NCBI GenBank assembly: GCA_028023455.1
Contig: JAQFVV010000316.1
Location: 60,001 to 124,000 of the forward strand
DNA: 64,000 nucleotides
Reading direction: 5' to 3'
Origin: Epiperipatus broadwayi
Taxonomy: Eukaryota > Onychophora > Udeonychophora > Euonychophora > Peripatidae
This document shows positions 46,574-56,680 of the stretch, in pieces; position 1 is the first letter of the stretch; every line of letters starts with the position of its first letter. A program made the translations under genes and the position numbers. A model generated the notes under the pieces. It made no database searches. It had not been told where the DNA came from and saw nothing but the letters and a program-made list of their open reading frames with translations.

Positions 46574-46946
46574 CTTTAAATCTCTCTCTCTATATATTAT
46601 TGTCTTTTTTCATTGAAGTATTTTTAAATGTGTAGTAATTATAATATAGGCATGAATACTTATGGTTTGCTACTATCAGTAAATTTTGGAACTTATAATC
46701 AAAATCTTGGAATCAAATGTTGTTGATATCCGAAAAACTATTATACTGAAAAACTTGAATTTCACTTCCTGGTGTAAAATGAATTTTTATCACAATGCTG
46801 ATAAAAGCATTATAACTTTCATTTAAATTAACAATAGAAACAAATACATTATCAGTGACATATATATATATATATTCAACCCCCCCCCCCAATTAAAAGA
46901 ACTATACATAGCATAAATGTAATATCTAATAAATAGATTATTATAC

Positions 46947-47020
46947 CTAGATTTTGAAACTCCAAGCAATTGCAGAATATTAAATAAATGTTCAAAATGT
47001 AAAAATTGACCAGTTTCTAC
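46947..47020 (-). CDS. RARS2: RARS2-like arginyl-tRNA synthetase, exon (most 5' seen)
   Basis: The 74-nt exon encodes VETGQFLHFEHLFNILQLLG and VSKS(R). It matches the ArgRS catalytic-core segment V-x-x-x-x-Q-x-x-H-F-x-x-x-F-x-x-L-x-x-x-G that precedes the KMSKS loop; H and F after the Q are the conserved pair. It begins in phase 0 after a T-rich acceptor (ct at 47021-47022) and ends with two bases completed by the exon at 36649, with donor gtataa (46941-46946). Exons for the N-terminal domain, HIGH motif and the upstream core are not visible to the right and probably lie outside the window. Confidence 0.85.
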
Positions 47021-47339
47021 CTAAAATAATAATAAAAAAAAAACAGACACAAGTCTTAAAAAATTTTTTTTAAATTTTTAACATATTTTATAATAAATAT
47101 GAGATGTGATAATACTTTTACAGTATATATTTAAGTGAAAATGAATCAAAAAAATAACAATAATGAAATGACACAAACAATACAAAATAGACCAATATAT
47201 ATATTAAAATAAAAAATATATAACATTACAATACTAACCAAAAGAACTAAAATGTATTAAAATTCTTGCACAACAATGGTTGCATCTATTAATAAATAGA
47301 CTTTTTCAAGTGAAATTCAACTAAACATATCACCTATTA

Positions 47340-47712
47340 TTTATTCCAAACAAAATAACCTTCCCATCATTCTCTTCCAAATCCAAACTTTAACATCATG
47401 AGATTGATGGCCTCAGATTCAAAATATTTTTTATCATCAAAGTTTCTTTTACTCTCCTTTTCAATTCATCTTTTTCATAAAAGATAACCTCTGCATTGTC
47501 AAATAATATTTTATGACCTGAATTTAGTTCATGAATATACAAAGCTGAGTAATTATAAATTTATTAAACGCACATTGATTACGTAAGTAATGAGTAATTA
47601 TATTTATTTTTAACTCTACTTTTATGAACTTTAACTCTTTCATTAAGACTTAATTTACTCTGGCCTATATAAATCTTATGGCAACTATAAGGAATCTTAT
47701 AAACTACTCCAG
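47340..47712 (-). pseudogene. PLE GIY-YIG endonuclease relic, second lineage
   Basis: Minus strand reads GVVYKIPYSCHKIYIGQSK, LSLNERVKVHKSRVKNKYNY, then (after a 34-bp insertion) SALYIHELNSGHKILFDNAE, VIFYEKDELKRRVKE. It shows the GIY (VVYKI) and YIG (IYIGQS) motifs, the following Arg, and the S-A-L-x-x-H...G-H-x-I pattern of PLE nucleases. Apart from the insertion, the frame is open. The RT part is absent. The sequence is clearly different from the relic at 27.9 kb. Confidence 0.85.
47557..47590 (-). mobile_element. 34-bp family F end fragment inserted in a PLE
   Basis: Exactly 34 bases between two copies of tgagtaattat (47546-47556 and 47591-47601). The insert, read on the minus strand, is the end of family F (compare atgtgcgtttaataaattt at 49983-50001). 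It is a 5'-truncated insertion with an 11-bp target duplication. Confidence 0.85.
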
Positions 47713-48090
47713 GAATGCAATCAAATCACTCTACACATCGGAGTATGAAGCGGAAACAGTAATAAGTCACCCCACAGATGAAGATGAACAAGCCATAGCT
47801 TATGTTTCAAGAACATTGTCAAGAGCTGATCAAAATTACATCCAATTAAATAAAGAAACCTTAACAATCTAAGATCAAAAAGCTCCATCAGTATCTATAT
47901 GGAAGAAATTTGATCATTATCACTAACCAAAAACCATTGCTGGGAATTTTTTCAAGATCAAAACAATTATCTGATCACTTTGAGTCTACACATGCTGCAT
48001 TGGATTGCAATATTATCTGGATATAATTATACAGTTGAAAGGCGGTCTTAAAACACATGCTGATACACTATTCTGAATTTCAGATGATAA
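47690..48090 (+). pseudogene. Ty3/Gypsy RNase H fragment
   Basis: Plus-strand pieces in two frames. AIAYVSRTLSRADQNYIQLN followed by KET matches the Gypsy RNase H pattern I-A-Y-A-S-R-x-L-x-x-x-E-x-N-Y-x-x-x-x-K-E-x-L-A. After a stop/frameshift come LHQYLYGRNLIIITNQKPLL, GIFSRSKQL and YNYTVERRS (family F-x-x-Y-L-x-G-x-x-F-x-x-x-T-D-H-K-P-L; the TDH catalytic Asp reads N). A lone inactive fragment with no LTRs or integrase seen. Confidence 0.85.
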
Positions 48091-48499
48091 TGAAAAAAAA
48101 TCATAACAGGACGGTTTACCATAAATTATATAAATATGTGGAAATCAAATGTTTTGAATAGTGAAATGGTAGCAAAATGGATTAAGCAGATAATGAATAT
48201 AAACTACTATTGAAATAGTTAAGGTTATGCTTCATTAGCGTTTGAAATTGATTAATATATATATGTGCTCTTCGCACAGATAATGAAGCTATTATACGTA
48301 AGTAAAATTATCAAAAGTTACCGCCAAGTGCCCTCAGGACAGTTTATAGTCCCATATTCATGGCTACTTGCGTTTAGTTAAAAACTGTAATATTAATGCA
48401 AATTTATGCAAATTCATATGGAGATGCTAGATGGACCATTTTTGAGACAGAGAAAAGCAGGCCTCTCTTCTATTGATTGCTTCTGGGTCACTTACTATG

Positions 48500-48800
48500 T
48501 ACTAAGCTTCCCTGATTTTGCGTTTAATATCGTTTATTTCAGAGCAAATGACACTGGCTGTGGTGGGTAGAAAGGCATGGCCAGTGGCTCTCTCATGCTC
48601 AACGAAAATTGAATTGCCTTCAAGCTTTGTCTTAGTTCTGTTATAAAGATATCTATGTTGAGCTACTCTGGTTGCAATGTTGGCTTTAGTTTCTCCATAA
48701 TATGTAGCCATGCAATTTCTTTGGGGGCAGGTGATTTGGTATACACTACTATGTAACTGGATATGCAATAGATGGCAAAATAAATGATCTAGCAATCTCC
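48500..48800 (-). pseudogene. PLE GIY-YIG endonuclease relic, third lineage
   Basis: Minus-strand frame with VYQITCPQRNCMATYYGETK (GIY and YIG motifs with the PLE Cys pair between), ATRVAQHR, then FVEHERATGHAF and EINDIKRKIREA ending at a stop. The C-P-x-x-x-C spacing and Y-Y-G-E-T differ from the two other lineages here. No RT remains beside it. Confidence 0.85.
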
Positions 48801-49730
48801 CAGTGAATATAGAAATATACCATGAAAAAATTCAACATTTGGGAAGAGAAACTTTTCAATTAGAAATGCTAAACTGTGAAGATAATTATTTTGAATAATG
48901 ACAAATATCACGCATGGTAAAATAAAAATCAACAATAGTGAAAAGTTAATATCAGAAATTGAAGAACTTAATTTAAAATGATGTTATAGTTGACTAAAAT
49001 ATTACTAGATTTTAATTGATAACAGAAAAATAATTTGTAAACTTTTCATCATTATTATTTTTTCTCTTATGAGATTTTATAATATTTTCATTTGTATAAC
49101 ATTATTAATATATAAATTTAGTTAGGAAATATTAAATAATGGTGCTGTTTCCATGCAAAAGCATAGAAATATGCCATTTATATGGCCACACTTATAGTCT
49201 ATAAAATAATTGTGTTTATATTAGCCATTGCAGGCATAGATTGTGTTGCACATGGCCCACTAATGTGCTTCACAACACTATACAAATAGCACACACTTCG
49301 CATATCGCTACCGTACAATGTGAGGGTGTATAGAATTCAACTGGCCATAACTCTTTTAACGTGCATACGAAGTAATGATCTTACACCCTACCTGATATAC
49401 TGTTACATAGTAATAATTATAGGCCCATTCCCGCACTTCCCTACACACCTTTGAAGATGAATTTAATTTCAAAAGGGTGGTTCCAGCACCATTTCAGAGA
49501 ATTCAAGGGAAAAGTCACATTTGCGCGAGAACAGCTATGAGAGTACTAAAATAACTGTCATGGAGCGCTATGCGCTGAAATGTATAATGTAATTATTCCA
49601 TTCTATTAAATATTGTTGTTTAATAAAGAACAGCTACAAGACAAATCCCTATAAGAACACAAAAACATTACAGTAACAAGAAGTCTACAAATATTTCTTA
49701 TAAAAAAATAATAATTCATAGATAACAAAT
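48801..49730. other. AT-rich stretch, no gene recognised
   Basis: A less AT-rich patch at 49240-49560 (ttgcacatggcccac, then gtgcatacgaag, then ttcccgcacttccc) is unassigned. It could be part of an unrecognised repeat. Confidence 0.3.
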
Positions 49731-49748
49731 CTATACAAACTGCTTAAG

Positions 49749-50006
49749 TAATATTTACTGAGGCTGTAACCTCGAAAATATGCGCATAAAATGCGATAGT
49801 AGGGACCTCTACAGGTATTTAACCACAAGCTTATGCTATAGTGTAAGCTTGTGGTTAAACACCAGTAGAGATCCCTACTATAGCGTAAGCTAGTGGTTAA
49901 ACACCTGTAGAGGTCCCTACTATCGCATTTTATATGCATATTCTCGAGGTTACAGCCTCAGTAAATATTACTTATGTAATCAATGTGCGTTTAATAAATT
50001 TATAAT
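49749..50006. mobile_element. Family F fold-back element
   Basis: The outer arms ctgaggctgtaacctcg, then gcgatagtagggacctctac are mirrored at 49895-49970. A third partial repeat of tggttaaacacc...tagag...tccctactat sits inside. A non-palindromic tail (atcaatgtgcgtttaataaa) follows on the right. A 15-bp target duplication with one mismatch, tacaaaYtgcttaag, lies at 49734-49748 and 50007-50021. Confidence 0.87.
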
Positions 50007-50294
50007 TACAAATTGCTTAAGAAAATTAATAAAAAGAGTATATAAATTGTACAGATCTTTGGAAAATGCTAAACAGTTGAAGAGATAAGAAATCTAGTAA
50101 TTTCAATTCTCTTGAATTTGCCATTTTCCTTAATGAATTAAACCACTTATGGTAATGGCATATAAACAAAAGATCAGATAATTTTCTCTGCTTACACTTG
50201 ACATATGTATATTAGAAGCAGTTTTTATCACTTTACTTCAGAGCCCAGTATTGTAGGCTTGATTAATTAATAAACCCTGGATAAATAGTAATAT

Positions 50295-50410
50295 TATATC
50301 TGCATTCCCAAACAAGTTTTTGGTTTAGGGGTTTTATCATTGAGGATTTTTAAATCTTCAATCCTCACTGACAAATACTACAAGCTAGAAACTTGTCTGG
50401 AGATGGATAG
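50295..50410. repeat. Degenerate family A inverted pair
   Basis: At right, tcctcactgacaaatactac, aagctagaaacttgtctgga is a mutated family A ribozyme (core ctgacaa, gaaac, gtc). At left, its complement-like form (ccaaacaagtttttggttta, tcattgagga) is an even more worn inverted copy. Both are inactive relics. Confidence 0.6.
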
Positions 50411-51589
50411 TTTCAGTTGATCATTCAAAATAACAATAGGTGGCTACGAAGTAAACTTAAAAGAAACAGAATGGAGAGATCTGCTCCTAAAAAATGATGA
50501 ATAAAATAAATATATTAAAACTCTGACTTAATAATTATAAAGAGAGCTGTTGCTAATATATTAATTAAATACATTTTTAATACTTAAAAATATATATAAA
50601 CGAATATTTCTGTAATTAATTTAATGACAATTAATTACAGAAACTTTTACAAATAAAGGGGGGGGGGTATAATTACTGAAATATTCATTAATTTACAGTT
50701 AGTTTCTTTCATTTAAAATCTTTTAAATTATTTCTTTGATCTATCCAATCATTCTTAAGCTGGAGCAAGTTCTGATCTTCTGTCAGTCATTACTAGGATA
50801 ATTATTGAGGTGAAGCAAGTCTGCCTACTTTTCTAACTTGTCAATAATTGCATCAAACCATTATTAATATATTGTTGTCAAAAATTCATCACAGTCTACC
50901 ACGATGTGTTTTTTTAACCTTGTTATTTTATTATTTATTTTTTTGCACCTCAAATTAAAAGATTATTCATGCTGTAGCAGGCAAATATAAAATAAAAGTA
51001 AAAAGGAAAAAAAATGTAAAAGCAACTTCAAGGATTAATAAAAAAAATGTTAATGATTTTGAAGAATATCTTCGGGGAATCAACATTTTTTCTATATTTC
51101 CTTAACAAGCAATCAATTCCTAATAAGTAGTCAAATACTAATAATCAGGAGCTGTGTTATTGTTAATTACTAAGACTTGACAGGAAATTTATGTTCTGCC
51201 TACCTTTAATTTTTTAATTTGTTTAAAAACAAAATAAAATGTTTTGAATGATCAAGATTCCCACACACATAACTTTAAAAAAATGTAGTTATACAAAAAA
51301 TAAAAACAACACTAATTTATCTATATTAGAACAAAAAAAAAAAAACCATAATAATTTACTTAGCATTCTATAATTAAATAAGCAACATGATTACAAACAT
51401 TATACCTCAAATCCAAATTTTAAATAAGTTCAATACTATGTAATTTTAAGTTCATGTAATACACATAATACATGACTTGTGATACGTTGGATTATTTCCA
51501 TCATTTAACATTTGTTGAACATCTGGAAAATTTTTAACTTTATTTAAACTTTTCCAAATACAAACAACTGTTACTATTAAATAATTAAA

Positions 51590-51735
51590 TGTGTGGTTTA
51601 TATATGTAATGATCAGATATTTTACGGTAATATTCCCACACTAAACTCTAATATATTTATTCTATACTTAGCGCTTTCGAAGAAACGATGCCTTCATTTT
51701 CAAAGTTGTAGACAGTACTTTTAGTAATATTTAAA
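51590..51735 (-). repeat. PLE-type terminal segment nested in family C
   Basis: On the minus strand it has aatgaaggcatcgtttcttc, gaaagcgctaagtatag, ending in a taaatatatt tail. The gaaggc ... cgaaagcgc arrangement is typical of PLE terminal regions. It is absent from the corresponding point of C1. It is too mutated at the expected ctgatga (tgaaaatga) to call a hammerhead. Confidence 0.5.
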
Positions 51736-51754
51736 TAGCCAACCCAGGTTAGTA

Positions 51755-52054
51755 CAGTGGCAGTCAATCTGGTCCCTATCGCCCACTAGTGGGGTATTCC
51801 AGCCTTCATGGTAGGCGGAAGGGGTTTTGTCGACACTGAAGCACTTTCTTTTAAAAATTGACTTTTTAAAACAATTTCATAGAGATTTATATGCTTTAGC
51901 TTGCAGTAACTCTGCTTTATAAATTTTATAAAGTAAAGTTACTTCCTTACTTTATAAATCACCATTACTGTGGAACCGGTGGGTGGTTAGAAAATTTTAC
52001 TACTAACAGAGATACAAAAGTGGGCGGTAGGTATAAAAAGGTTGACTACCCCTG
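51755..52054. mobile_element. Non-autonomous hAT transposon (300 bp)
   Basis: TIRs cagtggcagtcaatctg and the complement of aaaaaggttgactacccctg, with inner cgcccact/agtgggcgg words. A perfect 8-bp target duplication ggttagta lies at 51747-51754 and 52055-52062. The target sequence is family C. Confidence 0.92.
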
Positions 52055-52382
52055 GGTTAGTAGATTATACATTTCAAGTGATATTATTCTCTACTCTTTC
52101 TCAAGTGTAGTTAGCCTGACCAGTGACGATACTAGAATAAGAATCTGGCTTATACCTTTATATTCCTGAATATCGAATTTTAAGACAATACTCTAATTGA
52201 ACAATTCTGTCAAAGGTCATGATCACAAACCTTCAGACAAATATACATGACTTATTTTATCAATTCAATTTACAAATATCATATTAATAGCATGTGGTCA
52301 CATATAATAGGTCTTTAAGCAACTCCATTACTAATAACTAGCAATCATTTTTATGGTTAGAAATTGTAATATTTATTTAACC

Positions 52383-52838
52383 CATGGGTGGGCAATTGTT
52401 TTGGCTCAGGGGCTGCAGAGATTGGTGGAGGGCCGCATCAGGGGCCACTTTGTAGAAGCAAAAGTTAGCAGAGAGCTGCACTTTTTTTCATGACACAATA
52501 AACACACTGCTTTATTCCCTGTATTACCAAAGAAATATTTGTTTGTCATCACCGATAATTTTTTCAGAGTGTTCAAGGTTCACTAAAGTTGGAAATGTAT
52601 ATATTTGCTAATGCAAAGACAAAATTGAAATTAACCAGATCAATTGGAAAAGTATTGCACATTATATCTACACTGTGCATGTGTATTGACGTGACCATCC
52701 TAGTGAAAAATACGAGACAAATCTTCATGCACAGGAAGGAAATCTCAGTTCAAGGCGGATTTTTCTGATTGTCTTGGTGGGCCACATGAAACTTAGCGGG
52801 TCACATGTAGCCCTCGGGCCACTATTTGCCCACTCTTG
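52383..52838. mobile_element. Non-autonomous hAT, second copy of the 8965 family
   Basis: The 456-bp element matches 8965-9396 throughout (shared gaggccgcat-like, ggggccactttgt, acaataaacacactgcttta, tctacactgtgcatgtgtat). A perfect 8-bp target duplication atttaacc lies at 52375-52382 and 52839-52846. The BED-finger coding stretch is interrupted here by a deletion around 52545-52570. It keeps an extra terminal block (tagcgggtcacatgtagccc) absent from the other copy. Confidence 0.92.
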
Positions 52839-52846
52839 ATTTAACC

Positions 52847-53405
52847 CATATATATTTATTTTAATTTTATAATAAAAATTTATGTATCAAACTAATTCTA
52901 ATGCAGTGAGAGACCTAAAGGTCTATGAATCACAATTTGAAACTATCATTTCTGTTACTGGAATGCTATATGATCTCTCAAGAAACAAACCATTTGAAAA
53001 TCTATTTAATATTCCTAACCATATAATTTTTTAATTTACTGTTTTAATTCTGTTATTCATGCATTAGGTCTTACATATATTTCTTAAGCAATATAGCAAA
53101 CATTAAGAATACTTTTTTAAACATATGATTACAGACATCCAAAAGTAAACAATTCCCAAGATGCATTTTGATTGAAGGAGCCTTGTCAGTTGGCCCTACA
53201 TATCTCTATGTCCTCTACTACTGCGCTTTATTTATCCAAAAAATATATCGATTAAATGTGCAAGTCTTATTATAATAACACACATGCACAAGTAAATGTT
53301 TTTAAATAACACTAACAATAGCAAACAATCATTTCTAAGGTCAAAGATTATAAGGTTTCTTTAATTCAGATATATACAGTATTTTAATTTTATAAATATT
53401 AAAAA
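52847..53405. other. AT-rich stretch, no gene recognised
   Basis: Nothing identified. Confidence 0.35.
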
Positions 53406-53410
53406 TATGT

Positions 53411-53515
53411 GATAGTATTTGTGATGTGGAAAAGCTAAAGATCGGAGATGGTTTGAACTTAGAGAGACCTTCATCCTGCAGTGGATTGATAATGGTTGTT
53501 GATGATAATGATTTG
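53411..53515 (+). pseudogene. LINE ORF2 3' end (RTE/Jockey-like), copy 4
   Basis: Matches the last ~100 bases of the LINE at 16961 (gatgtggaaaag, then gctaaagatcggagatgg, then ccttcatcctgcagtggatt) on the plus strand, but small deletions shift the frame. A strongly truncated insertion. Confidence 0.75.
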
Positions 53516-53617
53516 TTAATGCATACTTTCTTAATTTACATTTTAATACGCTTTTTGCCAAACAATACTATAAATATTCAACATTGCTTCCTTAAACTTC
53601 AAAAAGTCTATTTCAAG

Positions 53618-53710
53618 CGTTGTTAGCTGAGATGTCACCACACCTGCCTTGCAAGCAGGACGGGTGTGGGTTCGCGTCCCGGCCGATGCTATGACATATG
53701 AAAAAAAAGG
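53618..53710 (+). repeat. tRNA-derived SINE, long-arm type
   Basis: Head cgttgttagctgagatgtc, B-region gggttcgcgtccc, tail gatgctatgacatatg and A's. A perfect target duplication ctatttcaag lies at 53608-53617 and 53711-53720. Confidence 0.9.
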
Positions 53711-54242
53711 CTATTTCAAGCCCTTATAGTGTTTTTTGAAAAATGAACAACTATTTTTATGTATTTCATTTTCGTGCCTACAACTAACTGCACTAGGTGA
53801 TTTTCTGTAACAAAGCAGTCATTTTAAATTGGCTGCCTCTTAATAATACAAAAAACCGAGATATATTCTGAGGTATATTCGGTATTTACAAAAAAAAAAA
53901 GTGTAGTGAAAAGAAATAACTTCATATAAATACGGTCAAAGTAGCAGTGATAAACGTTCCATATAGTAGTGTTTGTCATATAGTAGTGTTTGTCACTCTT
54001 TTTAACAGCCTGCGTAAGCACAGGAAATGGTGATCATGTGATATATAGTGGTTTAATATAAGTTCAAAGTAATTGCAATTAAATTTTAAATTCATTTGAC
54101 TAATTGAAAATAACAAGAAGATACACAATGGCTAATATAATCTATTAAATGCTTAAAAATTGCATTTTGATTTTCTTTATCGTTTATTTTTTAACACAGT
54201 ACAAAGTTAAACAAGAACTGAAACACACAGGCTTATTAGATA

Positions 54243-54575
54243 CCTGTGTTTATATATGTAATATACAGGGTATATAAGCACAGACTTTCACACAACCCAC
54301 CACTCTCCTCACTATCTCATAACGCTGATACATTTGAACACACATATGTCGAAAAGATAAATAATCACCAATAAATGTATTTCATGCTAAACTAGCAATC
54401 ATCAGTTGGTCCAGATTACCATCTCTACACCTATATGCTATAAGTGCTCAGATATATATTAAGATAGCCAATCCTCATACTTTAATGGACAGGCATCAAT
54501 CTACTCCACATTGCAACTATTCAACTGTCCACCCAATTGAAGATCTGATGATGAAATGCTCAAAGGCCACCCTGA
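54243..54575 (-). mobile_element. Family B element (B2)
   Basis: Minus-strand copy with the gagcactt...catatag lead, the ribozyme, and the gaaagtctgtgcttatatac end. On its 5' side it extends through tggacag...ttggatgg-like sequence to gggtggcctttgag, then a 9-G tract (54578-54586). Confidence 0.8.
54361..54419 (-). ncRNA. Type I hammerhead ribozyme (B2)
   Basis: Core ctgatga and gaaa. Stem I pairs ccaa/ttgg plus the outer gtaatc/gattat. Stem II tgct/agca with a U-U mismatch next to the core and loop agttt. Stem III (atacattt) has lost its palindrome. Partly degraded. Confidence 0.7.
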
Positions 54576-54599
54576 GTGGGGGGGGGTCATGTAAAATTA

Positions 54600-56160
54600 A
54601 ACAAGATAAAAGAAAACATTGGAGAAAAACGTAATTATTTTTTTCTCTAAATCAGAATGACACAAATCACCCCTCATATTATCAACAATGATACAAATTA
54701 TTTTTTATTCATTTAATAACTTAATATTCTATATTAAAATAAATCAACAGACATCATATGGCTATCTTTCTTATATCTTAAATATGCTATAAAGAATAAT
54801 TCTTTTCATTCTAACTGAAAGCCATTATTGCAAAGCTTGACTAATTTCAGCTTAAGATCTTTATCAGTGAGATTCAGACATTTCCAATTATACTGTTAAT
54901 ATTCTGCAATGTTAAAAAGACCAGCAACCAAAAATCCAAAGAGGAAATTGGAAGAAATTATAATTAAGAATGAAAATAAGAATAACTAATGATTATGGCT
55001 AAAAACAGATTGTTTAAGAGTCATAATTTACGAGTGGAAAGTATAAACTGTTTTTCCAAATTATTCTTTTCTGATAGGCTGGTCTTTATTGGTCATATCT
55101 TCATTCAACACAGTTTTGTACAGAAATGATAAAAAGTTTTATCCCTTCATAAATGGAAACTTACAAAACAAAAATATTTCATACTGTACAACCTTAAACA
55201 AATGTATGAGGATTTAAGAATATGACCATATTCAATGTTAGCATATACTGTATTTGTATATAGTCATTGCAATGCAATTTCCCTAACTGTAATACACCAT
55301 CAATATTTCACTTAAATGATTTATTTAAAATTGTAAAAATTTAAATAATTATAATGTAAAAAATTATTGACAACTTATTGAAATGAAATAAACTTCTGAC
55401 TGCTAAGGGTTATTACTGTATTCAAAAATAAATTTTTGAAATTAATTGTGAGATGAGAAAAAAGATTTCCAATTTCAAAACATTAAAGAAAACATAAATT
55501 TACCTTGGCTGCACATGTAACAATAAATAAAACAGAAGCCATTTTTAAATTATAGAAGTAACCCCTCCCCCCCAAAAAAAAATATTGCCAATTTTTATTA
55601 CCAATTATTTGAAAATCTAGCAAAAATGGCATCCAGTTTTACTAAAGAAAATGAATCACTTTGTAAGTGTGCTTTTAAATTTAAAACCAATTACATTTTT
55701 TAATGCTTATCAAAAACATTAATCCTCCAATCAAAATTACATCAGCAGTTCTGCTAATAGTTCAACAAAACAACTATCAAAAATAGTTTGTAAACATTTC
55801 TATACTTTTTTAAAATCTTATTATTGATTTTTAATACTCTAAAATAAAATCCAAAAAAACAGCATAGAGTATTTTTCAAACATAATTTAAAAATTAACAT
55901 TTACAATTCTTTTCCAAGAGAATCTTCAATATTGCTGATAATTCAATAATAATTGAAATACAAAGTCAGATATTTTAGATTATTAGTAGTTATATGCCAA
56001 TTTATGAGAATAAATCTATCTTTACATGCTCTAAAAAAATCACAATACATTTTCTACATATATTTCTGTAGTATAATTTTCACATTACTTTCACACTGGT
56101 TTCTATCCAATTTTAATACACTTGTGAGGAGGTGGTCAGAAAAATATATGATCAAGGACA
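54600..56160. other. AT-rich stretch, no gene recognised
   Basis: No exon or defined repeat. A C-rich tract lies at 55562-55573. Confidence 0.35.
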
Positions 56161-56184
56161 TGTAAAAAAATGTACGATCATGTC

Positions 56185-56680
56185 TTATATGTTTATGATA
56201 CACACATCCAGAAGGTGTTAAAAGTGGATAGAAATCAGCCCTACCTTGTTTGAGATTGGTGTAGTGAAAATTACACTACAGAAATATTAAGTGGATAATC
56301 TCTAGTCTTGACTGACTAATAAAAGTTATTAATGTACATCCATTAAGTGGCATTGGGGACAATGCGTTTGATACTTATCAATTAAACTGTAGTAATGGCT
56401 ATCTATATATACTGAATAATGATAAAGATATGTGTAAGAAATTGTGGTTTAGGCCAACTGAAGAGTGCTGGTTCAGCATCTTGGGGATCCTACATATTTT
56501 TCATGTCTCTGTACATATGTTTATGACCTCCCCCCCACACACACCCAAGATGTTAAAAGTGGATAGAAATCAATCCCTACATTGCAAGAGAATGGTGTAG
56601 TGAAAATTACACTACAGAAATATTATCCTTAAGTGGATAACCTCTAGTCTGATAATAAAAAATATTAATATTCTATACAA
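56185..56680. repeat. Direct repeat pair flanking a worn family B core
   Basis: A ~150-bp unit (gttaaaagtggatagaaatc, then tggtgtagtgaaaattacac, then aagtggataa...ctctagtct) occurs at about 56215-56320 and again at about 56549-56660. Each copy keeps the perfect hairpin tgtagtg/cactaca. Between them, at 56455-56490, is a worn family B core (aactgaagagtgctggttc, then agcatc) lacking gaaa. The layout recalls LTR-like ends. Confidence 0.65.

Larger units (their letters stand above)
51479..52242. mobile_element. Family C element with nested insertions (C3)
   Basis: Family C copy with an 11-bp target duplication atacatgactt at 51468-51478 and 52243-52253. It is interrupted near 51590-51735 by a PLE-end-like segment and at 51755-52054 by an hAT. 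After removing these, the flanks rejoin to match C1 and C4. Confidence 0.8.

Noticed and set aside
47678-47872. A real start codon and 64-residue protein at the Gypsy relic
   Set aside because: The first ~35 residues overlap the antisense PLE nuclease and have no RNase H homology; only the later part is Gypsy.
54545-54562. A second hammerhead at the 5' end of family B (ctgatgatgaaatgctc)
   Set aside because: The core words ctgatga and gaaa occur, but there is no stem II between them and no stem I or cut site.
55500-55560. A further RARS2 exon (donor-like site at about 55501)
   Set aside because: The minus-strand translation does not match any ArgRS segment, and its phase gives no sensible join to the exon at 46947.
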